From: Salvelinus alpinus
Lineage: Eukaryota; Chordata; Actinopteri; Salmoniformes; Salmonidae
NCBI RefSeq assembly: GCF_045679555.1
Contig: NC_092120.1
Span: 12,575,805 to 12,639,804 of the forward strand
DNA: 64,000 bases
Direction: 5' to 3'
This document shows positions 23,690 to 36,800 of this stretch, piece by piece. How positions within the stretch are numbered: the stretch's first letter is position 1; every line of letters starts with the position of its first letter. The notes below the pieces were generated by a model. It searched no databases. It had not been told where the DNA came from and saw only the letters and a program-made list of their open reading frames with translations. Both the position numbers and the translations under genes were made by a program.

Positions 23690-24834
23690 TGTTAGAAAGT
23701 GATCACTAAAGCAACCAGTGCACTGGGTTTGCAGCATGACTGCGCAGTTCATTCACCAACACATCCAGTGGGGGGGGGGACTCTATTCATGTATACATTT
23801 TTGCACCCTCTAAGAAACGCACTGCTTATTTGAATACACCGGCCTGCTCAGAATGGGTAATGTGGCGGTCCTATCGAGTCAGTGGGGAAAATGTGTAGCT
23901 GTGTCTTTAGTGCGTAGGTAATGTTGATGGGGTGGGGGTGGTTGGGGTTTAACATTTAGGTTGCTAAAAGGGATATAATGATGATAAAGCAGTGGAGTTG
24001 GAGAAAGGGCTTTGTGCCATGCCATCCTGGGGGAATTTGGGGGACATCAGAATTCTGCTCACACTCGAGAGCTCCCAAAGTCTGACTCATGCCAACTGGA
24101 TAACACCAAGGCCACACAGACAGTTCCTCTCTAACACACTCTAGTTGACTGTGACTGATGCTAAAAGGCACATGCTGTACACAGCTACTCTATCGACACA
24201 CACACACACAATCTGACTAATGACACTCCTTGACTTAAAGAGATTTATATACACATGTAAAAACACAATTCCCCACAAACACATATCCATAATCTCATCA
24301 ATTAACTTATTGGAAGCTCAACAAAATTCTGCAGAACTAAAGAACAATCCCTCACACTTGTCATACAAATCAATTTGTCAAAATGAAGAATGAATATTTG
24401 TTATTTCAAAAGGACTTCAGCCTGGTCAGGACTGACGTTGCATGTGATGGATTAACACACCCTCCTATCCGTTCTCAAGGTCTCTGCTAAATGACAGCGC
24501 TGATGTCTTAGCCACGGCTTTTACTTTACGGTAGTAGAGGCTGAGGTGGTTGGTGAAAGTTGGCCACTTGCCACTGTCTAGTAATATACTCTGAGGTTGA
24601 TGAATGCCTGTAAGCATGAATCAATATTTTTTTATTTTTTTATCTTGTCTCTAGGTATCCAAAGAGGCCGCATGACCCTCTGAGAGTTATTGAGGGAGTC
24701 ATCCCTACCTCTGCCTCTTCTTACTTTCTCTACAGCACTTCTCCATTTGTCTATTAAGCTGTCACTATAATGATAATGTCTTTCTCTCTTTGTCTCTCTC
24801 TCCCCCTCCACCTCTCTTTTTCTCTCTATTGCAG
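23690..24834 (+). other. Region upstream of bcan coding sequence
   Basis: No coding exon is recognised. The stretch contains a G run at 23769, a short CA tract near 24200 and pyrimidine-rich tracts before the acceptor at 24833-24834. Untranslated bcan exons and promoter may lie here or farther left; none can be assigned from sequence alone. Confidence 0.45.
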
Positions 24835-24841
24835 ATTGGAG

Positions 24842-27800
24842 ATGCTCCTGTCTTTGCTGCTGTGTGCCATCTGTCCGCTCGTCCTACCGTCCTCCTCTAC
24901 CCCCAGCCAAGCCTCAGGTGCGTGACTACCCCGTCAGCCCCGGCTATACTGACATCCATTTAATTATCTATGACCTTTGACTTCTAAGGGTATAGGGGCA
25001 CTTTTTAATCACTCCCCGATCATTCATAGTTTTTGCTGACACACACACTCTGGAAACAATTTTAGAAGGTGTGACTTTAGAAGCATAAATCAAGGTTAAC
25101 TGATGTGCCCAGGTGTGTAGAGGACGTGTCTCATCCGGTATTTGTGTCAACAACACCATGACGGCAAGTGACAACTGGCAAGACTGTTGAATGGGTTCCA
25201 GACTTTAACAAATAACATTAACTGCAACCTGAGACGCCCCCCAATTGTTTTTAAACTGGGAACTTTTTGACTGTATAAAGTCAGCAATTTAACCCCTTCA
25301 TTCTGCACTCTCCAGATGACTCCAGACTCCTACAGGTGACCATCCCTACGACCCCTCCCTTATCTGCCGTCTTGGGGGGCTCTCTTACCCTACCTTGCCT
25401 GGTGTCTCTGTCCCACCCGCCCCCCAATACAAATGGCCGCCATGCCGTACTCTCCCTACCCAGGGTCAAGTGGAGCGTGCTGTCCCAGGGACACGAGACT
25501 GAGATCCTGGTGGCCCGAGGGGACAGGGTGAAGGTCAGCGAGGCCTACAAGGACAGAGCCTCCCTGCTCCATTACGCCTCCTCCCCAGCCGACCTCACCC
25601 TGAGGCTGAAGGGCCTGCAGTACAACGACTCTGGCTTCTACCGCTGTGAGGTGCAGCAGGGCCTGGAGGATGCCAACGATGTGGCTCAGGTCAAGGTCAA
25701 AGGTGAGGCCAGGGGTTGATGTCATAGATGTAGGGGATAAGCCAGAGTTCCTGACCTATGACAGTAACAACTCAGAAGTGTGTGTGTCAAGGCTTGTGGC
25801 TTGTGATTTTAATAATGAATTCACTTGTTAAATCAACTTCAATTAAAGTTAAAGGAGGACTTTTAAGCCTTGATACAATTGAGACATGGATTGTTTATGT
25901 GTGCCATTCAGAGGGTGAATGGGCAAGACAAAAGACTTAAGTGTCTTTGAACGGTGTATGGTAGTAGGTGCCAGGTGCACTGGTTTGTCTCAAGAACGGC
26001 AATGCTGCTGGGTTTTTCACGCTCAACAGTTTCCCGTGTGTACGTGGGCCAGAACCCCTGTGCAACGCTTTCGACACCTCGTAGAGTCCATGGCCCGATG
26101 AAATTAGGCTGTTCTGGTGCAACTCGATATTAGGAATGTGTTCTTTATGTTCTGTACACTTACTGTACATTTCTGTACCTTTATAATGTCATACAAATTC
26201 TGCTGAGATTAATTGGTTGTCCCACCGTATGCACCCAGAAAGTAATAGATTATGGATTGCCTGACTAATAAAACAGATATAGGCTACCCTTGTGAATGTA
26301 GCTGTAGTTCGCACAAAATACTGAATCTGAAATAACGCCAAGACTGTGGACCCTCAACAGGGGTGGTGTTCCACTACCGGGATGCTTCCAGTCGCTATGC
26401 CTTTACCTTTGCGCAGGCCCGGGACGCCTGTGAGGAGATCGGGGCTCACATCGCCACCCCAGAGCAGCTCTTGGCAGCCTACCACAGTGGCTATGAGCAG
26501 TGTGATGCGGGCTGGCTCTCAGACCACTCAGTGAGGTAAGGGCCCGGCAGAGAAAAGACCACTGTAAATGTTCTCTCATATCAAGCGGACACAGATAGAG
26601 AGATGCTTTCATCCACTTCAATATACTTTCCCCCCTGTTATAACAGTTGTTTAACACTATGTAGTATCAACACCCTTCTCCACAGATATCCCATCCAGAT
26701 GCCACGAGAGGGATGTTTTGGAGACATGGACGGGCATCCTGGAGTGAGGAACTATGGGCTGCCTGAACCTGATGAGCTGTACGATGTATACTGTTATGTG
26801 GAGAATATAGAGGGTAAGAAAATCTTATTTATTGGAGTATTTCATAAATTTGATCAAGTGCAGATGATCACAATCTGATTTCTCCCTCCATATATACAGG
26901 GGAAGTGTTCCATGGATCTGCCCCCCGAAGTTTCACCCTATGGGAAGCTAAGGCCTATTGTCTGGCTCAGGGAGCGGAGCTGGCTACCACAGGTCAGCTG
27001 TATGCAGCCTGGAATGACGGACTGAACGCCTGCAGCCCGGGGTGGTTGGCTGATGGGAGTGTACGCTACCCCATTGTCACTCCCAGGGAGCGTTGTGGTG
27101 GAGGGGAGCCTGGGGTCAGGACTGTCTATCGCCATTTGAACCAGACAGGCTTTCCAGAGGCACACACTCGCCACGACACTTACTGCTTCCGAGGTAAGAG
27201 CTTTTGAAAGCATAGGTATTGATATGATACTGGGCTTCAGTAGTGGCATCCAAACTCAGTTCCTACTGTATTCTAAGTCATCCTCTGGCCTAACTTTTAT
27301 TCATTGCCCTTGCATCTGACAGGCAACAGCAACACTCACACCGAATCTCCCCATGATTACCTGGCAACAGAGCCAGAGGACATCGGCCAGGACATTGTGA
27401 CGCTGCCTGAGCCTCTGGAGGAATTCAGCCTGGGTCAGGTGACGGAGCAGGTGGTGAGCGAAGAAGCTCAGGGCTCCCTGACTGCCGTCCCTGTTCCAGA
27501 GGAGCAGTACGCATCAGAGCATATAGAGGAGCAAGGGGCTGTCCCTGGAGAGCAGTACCCAGAGCAGAGGGCTGTCCCTGGAGAACAGTACCCAGAGCAG
27601 GGGGCTGTCCCTGGAGAACAGTACCCAGAGCAGGGGGCTGTCCCTGGAGAACAGTACCCAGAGCAGAGGGCTGTCCCTGGAGAACAGTACCCAGAGCAGA
27701 GGGCTGTCCCTGGGGAACAGTACCCAGAGCAGAGGGCTGTCCCTGGAGAACAGTACCCAGAGCAGGTGGCTGTCCCTAGAGAGCAGTACCCAGAGCAGAT

Positions 27801-30800
27801 GGCTGTCCCTAGAGAGCAGTACCCAGAGCAGGTGGCTGTCCCTGGGGAGCACGGAGAAGAACAGGGGTTTGTTCCTGGAGAACACGGAGAGGAGCAGGGG
27901 GCTGTTACTGAGGAGGCCTACACCAAGGAGGATGGAGAGGAGCAGGCGGTTGTGCCTGGGCAGCACAGAGAGGAACAGGGGGTTGTTCCTGGGGAGCAGT
28001 ACCCAGACCAGCCTGGAGAGGAGCAGGGGGCTGTCGATGGCCAGGGCCCTACTGTTGTCTATCACGAGGAGCTACCCTTTCCGGTTGAACCCCAAGACCC
28101 ATTCACCCCCACATCCTTCCCCCAAGACCTGGAGCCCACAGAGGACACCTGGCAGCCGGTGAAAGAGGTCAGCAACCCAGAATCATATCAGCCTGCCCCT
28201 GAGGAGACAAACTTAGACTCAAACTACCCAGTCCCACCCTATGATGAGCTGAATGCAAACCCAACACTGTATCCACTTTCTCCCGAGACAAATTATGAGT
28301 CAGGTGATCTTACAACTGCTCATGAAGACAACATTAGTAGCGCCGATCCCTACCAGCCCTTGTCAGAGTCAAACGTGGAATCAGGAGAGCTCTCTATAGA
28401 GGGTGTACCAGGGACTGCTCTGGAGGCCCCCGTGCCCACCACAGGGTATGAGGAGGTGGACGGGTCCAGTGATCCACAGCCCATGCCTGGCACAACCCCT
28501 GAGAGTGGTGTGTCTCAGTATGGTATTTCAGAGGAAAGCCATCTGCAAACAGGGATCACCCAGGAGACCGAACACTACACTTTTACCTCTGAGACCGCAG
28601 GCTACAATGTATCAGGAGTTGAAGCCACTACTAGTCATGACAGCTCTCCAGAGGAGCAACTGGAAAGTGGGCTGCCCACACCTCCTGAGGAGGACCACTT
28701 CGGAGATGAGCATGTCATCCAGGAGCATGTCACAGACACAGACTCGGTCTACCCAAGCACCTCTTACGACCTCTCAGGAGGGTCCATCAGGCCTGAGGGA
28801 GCCATCGCTGGGGGTGTTGAGGAGACATCTGTATCTTCCACTTCACCTCACGAGGAAACGGAGCTCTTCCCTGACCAGTCCACCACTCAGCCTCCATACT
28901 GGGAGAACACACCTGAATACCGCCGTACCAACTCTGTGGACCACAGTGCCAGTGTCCTTCTCCCTGAGGAGCATACCACATCACTGGACTCATTGGTAAT
29001 CCAGACAGCGGAGAACGGTGGCTCTGCTACTGCTGAGTCAGGATACCTGGCTACCTTAAGCCCAGTGGAGATGGACCCCTATGAACTGATCCCTACCTCT
29101 GAATATGGTGAGTCCATAGAGAAGCCTTTCTGTGCATAAGGGGCATTTTTTAAACACTTTTATTTATGTAATGTACTGAAGATTTAGTGTAGTAAATATT
29201 CAGATGTGTATTTAATGGTATTGAATGACATAAAAAGCATGAGCTGGCGCACCCCTAAAAAAGGTGGTAGAGGTGCTGACTAATGGCGTGTAAATTGTAT
29301 TTATTAATTTATCTAACCTTTATTTTACCAGATAAGTTGACTGAGAACACATTCTCATTTACAGCAATGACCTGGGGTATAGTTACACGGGAGAGGAGGG
29401 GGATGAATGAGCCAATTGGAAGCTGGGGATGATATGGTGGCCATGATGGTATGAGGGCCAGATTGGGAATTTAACCACTGGGGTTAACACCCCTACTCTT
29501 ACGAGAAGTGCCATGGGATCTTTAGTGACCACAGAGAGTCAAGACAACTGTTTAATGTCCCATCCGAAAGACAGCACCCTACACAGGGCAATGTCCCCAA
29601 TCACTGCCCTGGGGCATTGGGATATTTTTTTTAGACCAGAGGAAAGTGTGCTTTCTACTAGCCCTCCAACACCACTTCCAGCAGCATCGAGTCTCCCATC
29701 CAGGGACCGACCAGGACCAACCCTGCTTAGCTTCAGAGCCAAGCCAGCATTCGGATGCAGGGTGTTATTCTATAAAAAGCTATAAAATTGTAGGCTATTC
29801 AAAATTAAAAATTAAATAAAAATAGAGTTGCACACTCTATATACAAGCTCCCAGTCATTTATTTGATAAACCACCAACATTTCAGCATCACTGTGCCTTC
29901 TTCAGGGTAATGTCATGAATGCTTTAACGTGAATGTCTACATAACCTGGTTCAAGCATTCATGACATTACCTTGAAGGCACAGTGATGCCGAAACGTTGG
30001 TGGTTAACCCAATAAATTACTCGAAGCTTGCACAGTATTTATTTTATATTTACGTTGATTTAACTAGGCAAGTCAGTTAAGAACAAATTCTTATTTTCAG
30101 TGACGGCCTAGGGACAGTGGGTTAACTGCCTTGTTCAGGGGCAGAATGACAGATTTTTACCTTGTCAGTTCGGGGAATCGATTTTGCAACCTTTCGGTTA
30201 CTAGTCCAATGCTCTAACCGCCCCGTATATCTTTATTAAATTACATGAAAACATCTGTGCATATGTAATGTGTGATACATTTTTTTTATTAAGAGCTGAA
30301 CACTCAAGTGTGGACAGGGTTACACTAACCGTAGGCTTGAATAATGTTTGTGATCTGTTTCCTGGCAGCTTTTGACCCCACTCAGGAGCAGTCTGGTGTC
30401 ACGTCACCTGACTCCTCTACCCTAGATGACCATGTGGAGCAGAAGGCAGGAGGCACAGTGGACTCATTATCAGAAGTTTCCATGGGCTCCACTGACCTGG
30501 GTTCAGTTCCAACTGACGAAGTCCTCACAGTTACTTATGACACTGGCTCTAATGAAGCCTCTGGGGTCCACGAGGGAATGCTTGACGTTACCCTCTTGAC
30601 ATCCCCCAAACCTATAACCTATTCCCCCCCGACCCAGCGATCCGTGGAAGCAGAGGCCAGCTCCCCAGGTGACTTCATAACCTTCATCCCAGAATCCAGC
30701 GTTCCATCTGGGTTTGATCCCCTGGAGGAAGGGCTGGAGAAGGTGGAGCGAGAGGGGTTGGGGGAAATCTCAGAAGTAGTCGAAACTACTACCCCAGAGA

Positions 30801-33744
30801 CGGCTTCTGGTGAGGAGGGGAGTGGAGATGAGCAGAATGGTCAGGAGGTGAGTGGAGAAGAGGAGAGTGGTCAGGAGGTGAGTGGAGACAAGAAGAGTGG
30901 TCAGGAGGTGAGTGGAGACAAGAAGAGTGGTCAGGAGGTGAGTGGAGACGAGAAGAGTGGTCAGGAGGTGAGTGGAGATGAGAAGAGTGGTCAGGAGGTG
31001 AGTGGAGACGAGGAGAGTGGCCAGGAGGCGAGTGGAGACGAGGAGAGTGGTCAGGAGGCGAGTGGAGACAAGGAGAGTGGTCAGGAGGCGAGTGGAGACG
31101 AGCAGAGTGGTCAGGAGGCGAGTGGAGACAAGGAGAGTGGCCAGGAGGCGAGTGGTCAGGAGGAGAGTGGAGATGAGGAGAGTGGTCAGGAGGCGAGTGG
31201 AAACAAGGAGAGTGGCCAGGAGGCGAGTGGAGACGAGGAGAGTGGTCAGGAGGCGAGTGGAGACGAGGAGAGTGGTCAGGAGGCGAGTGGAGACGAGGAG
31301 AGTGGTCAGGAGGCGAGTGGAGACCAGGAGAGTGGCCAGGAGGCGAGTGGAGACGAGGAGAGTGGTCAGGAGGCGAGTGGAGACGAGGAGAGTGGTCAGG
31401 AGGCGAGTGGAGACGAGAAGAGTGGTCAGGAGGCGAGTGGAGATGAGGAAAGTGGTCAGGAGGCGAGTGGAGACGAGGAGAGTGGTCAGGACGCAAGTGG
31501 AGACGAGGAGAGTGGTCAGGAGGCGAGTGGAGATGAGGCGAGTGGAGACAAGGAGAGTGGTCAGGAGTTGAGTGGCCAAGAGGGAGTAGAGTCCGGCTCA
31601 GGATCAGGATCAGGCGAGGTGCATTCTGCATCTGCTGAATCTGGAGAAAGCTCAGGGATCCTTGAACCAGAAGTCCCATACATCAATGAAACTGTCACTC
31701 CCATCAATGGCACAACTGTCAATGGCACAGATGAAAGCGAGCCTGAGTCGAGCACAGATGCGCCCTCTACTGACATGGAGATCACGCTGCTCCCTGACTT
31801 GTCCCAGACCCCCGTGCCCTCACCCACCGTACCCCAGGAGTCCCGGGCCGATGTAGATCTGGAGTACAGTGGGGAGACCTCAGTCACGGAGGATCCTGAC
31901 TCCATCACTCCACCCACTGAGGAGCCTGAGGAGACCCCCAGCCCGACGCCCACCACAGTAGACTACGATGACCAGACTACGACGGCAGCACCCCTATATC
32001 CAGAGGACGTTGATGAGGAGAAAGTGATTACCACTCCTACTACTCCAAGATTTGGGAACATTTCAGGTAACGTTCAATGCAACTCAAACCATGGCAATTA
32101 TTTGAATGCATGTGTTAATGCAAATCATAATTGCATACTTTCTACCATATACCTCATCTTAAATTACTCACTTGACTCTTGTATTTATTTTATGGTCTCA
32201 TGCCTCCCCCACTCTGCTTAGTCATTAGAACGTTTTTAAAAATGCATTCACATGGCAGTCAGAGTAAACAACTGACTCAGCAAAAGAAGGGGATGATCAT
32301 TGTTTCTGTTGGAGGTAAACACACAGCAGGGGGAGCTGTCTCTGTTCATAGCAGCAAAGGATTGGGAACATAATATGCAGTGACCTCCAAAGGTATTCGT
32401 ACAGTGACAATTTTTGTTTTTCCTTTGGCTCTACTCCAGCACTTTGGATTTGAAATGATACAATGACTATGAAATTCTAAACACTTCTACATTAATGTGG
32501 ATGCTACCATGATTACGGCTAACCGTGAATGAATCGTGAATGATGATGACTGAGAAAGTTAGAGGCATAGATAACATACCCCTCCAAAAGTGTTTTGAAA
32601 CATATTCTATTCTTATTTCCAATACAAGTGACTCCAAAATGACACATTACATTATTCACCATTCATTTGTATTGGGCACAAAATAATCTGAAACACAACC
32701 AAAACAAATGCATCCAACAGGTTTGTAGTCACAAGCTTGATGTACTGTATTTAGTCATTGTGTGCTAGGAATTTTGGACCAAATACTAATCTTTCAACTA
32801 CTTGTATACACATAAGTGAATTTGTCCAAATACTTTTGGTTGCCTAAAATGGGGGGACTATCTACAAAAAGTGCTGTAAATTCACCCGATATGTATGAAA
32901 ATACCCTTACATAAAAGCTGACAGTCTGCACTTTAAGCTCATAGTCATTGTATCATTTCAAAGCGCTGGAGTACAGAGGCAAAACAAAAATAAACAAAGG
33001 GGCAGTGCAGTCAAAACAGGATTTCCTGTTTTTTGTAATGATATTTCCACACTATGAGGTCGAAATAACACTCTGAAATTGTAAAAATTATGATCATTCC
33101 CTTTTAGTACAAGAGCTTTTTTTTAAAGAAAAAAAATACCTGGAATTTCAGCCTGTTCAGGTGGGAGGGAGTTTTTGGCCCACAGCATGACATCACAATC
33201 CAATCTGATTATTCTGACCAATGACCAGTCATCTTTTATTTGCATATGTATCCTCTTACATTGAAGGGGCTCTAGAGTCTAGACAATCCTATCTGCCAAG
33301 CAGGGCAGGGCAGGCAAGTATATGTAAATATATTTCAATTTGTATCAACAAGCTCACACAATCATACTGAGCAATTAAATGGCAAAATGAGACTCAGGAA
33401 GTTATTTTCAAGTAGTTATTTTCATTTATTAGACATATACAGTGATGATCTAAAAATAAAATGTAAAAGAATCCACTTCATATATGCATGTGAAAAGGTC
33501 ACCTATGTATGAAATTTCCTCAGTACAGGGGCTTGAATAGGTAAAATTATATTTTCTATAAGCTGAACACTCAGGCCACTGTAGGCCTATAGTCAGTCAG
33601 TCTGGTGATGAGTACTGTTGGTATAATTGCTCCCTCCAGTGGCACTTAAATAAATTCCCATGTAAATCAACAATAAAGTGATCCCGTCGTATCTGTCCTT
33701 TACATCGACACTATATAGAGGGGATTCAAAAATGGAACAAATGG

Positions 33745-33818
<74 letters not shown>

Positions 33819-36800
33819 ATATTTTAGATATGTTGTTACTGCATTTACATTGGTGCCAATGCTTGTCCTCTCCTACCTTTGTCTCAGATGCCTGCCTAGA
33901 TAATCCTTGTTCCAACGGGGGAACATGTGTCGACAGTGGGTCTTCAACCAAGTGCCTTTGCTTGCCCACCTATGGAGGAAACATGTGCCAGACAGGTACA
34001 GTAACAGATTTCATGTTTTGTTTTCTCAAAGATAATGTTGAAATAATTAACATTATAATGTTATGTGTTATTATAATATAATGTTAATTATGTATATTTT
34101 TGTCTCCTCTGTGTGCATCTAACCTCTTCTTCTTCATGTTGGTTAGACCTGGAGGTGTGTGAGCCGGGTTGGGAAAAGTTCATGGGCTTCTGTTACCAAC
34201 ATTTCACCAAGCGTCAGGGCTGGGAGGTGGCAGAGCAGCACTGTCGTTTGTGTGGCGGTCACCTGATCTCGGTCATGACCCCTGAGGAACAGGACTACAT
34301 TAATGGTACAGCAGGCCTGAAAACATGTCCTTTGATCTTGTAACAGACAGCGCCGAGTGCTCTGCATAACTTGACCTGTGTGACCCTCATTCCCTGGATT
34401 GTTAAAAAGGTGTAATTCAATCACTTAAATGGGAAAATTTGTTAATTTAACTATTTATCAGAGCTTCATTTAGTGTGAACAGAACTTAGTCCTAAAATGC
34501 ATAAACTGAATGCGTAATGACCCCTCTGTAACCCCAGTACCATCTGTGAGGAATATTTTGTAAACAAATGAATTTATTTGTTTAAAGGTTGAATGGTCCA
34601 GGGAAGACGCAACATTGTCTTCTTTCATGTCTTACCTGCCATTCACTCATTTTACCCTGGCTTTGATGCCAGTGTTGATATTGTGTCTGGAAATATGTAG
34701 CAGACGATTATCTAGCATTCCTTAGTTGTTTCCCATTGCCTGTAGTCTTACAGCGGCCCCTACTTGCTAGTGAGCGAGTGTTTGCAGGCCCAAAGTTACA
34801 GTGAGCTCTCTCTTTCCCTTTAGATAAGTACAGAGAGTACCAGTGGACGGGACTGAATGACAGGACCATAGAGGGAGACTTCCGCTGGTCTGACGGGAAT
34901 CCTCTGGTGAGTCTCACATAGTCTGTGTTCCCATCAAATATGTCTAGGTTCTCCATAAACATAATGTTAATTGCATGAACGTGCCTCTGGGATTGTATCC
35001 CATTGGTATACAGAACATCCTCACTTATGTTTTGTTAGACCTGGTGCAAAAATAACCTCCTCCTGGTATGTGATCTGCTTCTCATGCTACTTCACAGCTA
35101 CTGTATACAGTGGGGCAAAAAAGTATTTAGTCAGCCACCAATTGTGCAAGTTCTCCCACTTAAAAAGATGAGAGAGGCCTGTAATTTTCATCATAGGTAC
35201 ACTTCAACTATGACAGACAAAATGAGAAAAAGAAATCCAGAAAATCACATTGTAGGATTTTTAATGAATTCATTTGCAAATTATGGTGGAAAATAAGTAT
35301 TTGGTCACCTACAAACAAGCAAGATTTCTGGCTCTCACAGACCTTCTTTAAGAGGCTCCTCTGTCCTCCACTCGTTACCTGTATTAATGGCACCTGTTTG
35401 AACTTGTTATCAGTATAAAAGACACCTGTCCACAACCTCAAACAGTCACACTCCAAACTCCACTATGGCCAAGACCAAAGAGCTGTCAAAGGACACCAGA
35501 AACAAAATTGTAGACCTGCACCAGGCTGGGAAGACTGAATCTGCAATAGGTAAGCAGCTTGGTTTGAAGAAATCAACTGTGGGAGCAATTATTAGGAAAT
35601 GGAAGACATACAAGACCACTGATAATCTCCCTCGATCTGGGGCTCCACGCAAGATCTCACCCCGTGGGGTCAAAATGATCACAAGAACGGTGAGCAAAAA
35701 TCCCAGAACCACACGGGGGGACCTAGTGAATGACCTGCAGAGAGCTGGGACCAAAGTAACAAAGCCTACCATCAGTAACACACTACGCCGCCAGGGACTC
35801 AAATCCTGCAGTGCCAGACGTGTCCCCCTGCTTAAGCCAGTACATGTCCAGGCCCGTCTGAAGTTTGCTAGAGAGCATTTGGATGATCCAGAAGAAGATT
35901 GGGAGAATGTCATATAGTCAGATGAAACCAAAATATAACTTTTTTGGTAAAAACTCAACTCGTCGTGTTTGGAGGACAAAGAATGCTGAGTTGCATCCAA
36001 AGAACACCATACCTACGGTGAAGCATGGGGGTGGAAACATCATGCTTTGGGGCTGTTTTTCTGCAAAGGGACCAGGACAACTGATCCGTGTAAAGGAAAG
36101 AATGAATGGGGCCATGTATCGTGAGATTTTGAGTGAAAACCTCCTTCCATCAGCAAGGGCATTGAAGATGAAACGTGGCTGGGTCTTTCAGCATGACAAT
36201 GATCCCAAACACACCGCCCGGGCAACGAAGGAGTGGCTTCGTAAGAAGCATTTCAAGGTCCTGGAGTGGCCTAGCCAGTCTCCAGATCTCAACCCCATAG
36301 AAAATCTTTGGAGGGAGTTGAAAGTCCGTGTTGCCCAGCAACAGACCCAAAACATCACTGCTCTAGAGGAGATCTGCATGGAGGAATGGGCCAAAATACC
36401 AGCAACAGTGTGTGAAAACCTTGTGAAGACTTACAGAAAACGTTTGACCTCTGTCATTGCCAACAAAGGGTATATAACAAAGTATTGAGATAAACTTTTG
36501 TTATTGACCAAATACTTATTTTCCACCATAATTTGCAAATAAATTCATAAAAATCCTACAATGTGATTTTCTGGAGAAAAAAAATCTAATTTTGTCTGTC
36601 ATAGTTGAAATGTACCTATGATGAAAATTACAGGCCTCTCTCATCTTTTTAAGTGGGAGAACTTGCACAATTGGTGGCTGACTAAATACTTTTTTTGCCC
36701 CACTGTATGTGAACTAACAGTATTACAACTCCTCTACTTCTTCATCATCCTTCCCATCTTTCTCTGCCAGTTGTATGAGAACTGGTACCGGGGCCAGCCG

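Noticed and set aside
27514-28065. Minus-strand frame of 183 codons opposite bcan exon 6
   Set aside because: It is an antisense product of the 33-bp array, has no family similarity and starts and ends within the exon.
29690-29775. Possible 5S rRNA gene
   Set aside because: Similarity to 5S rRNA is partial and is followed by a SINE body and tail.
30770-31679. Long open frames on both strands across the bcan exon 7 array (Leu/Ser/Thr-rich, His/Pro-rich and Arg/Val-rich products)
   Set aside because: The 30-bp period is a multiple of three, so any frame without a stop in one unit stays open throughout. Only the plus-strand frame continues into neighbouring exons with correct phases.
33593-33969. 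Cys/Val-rich minus-strand frames across 33747-33813
   Set aside because: They are translations of the CA/TG microsatellite.
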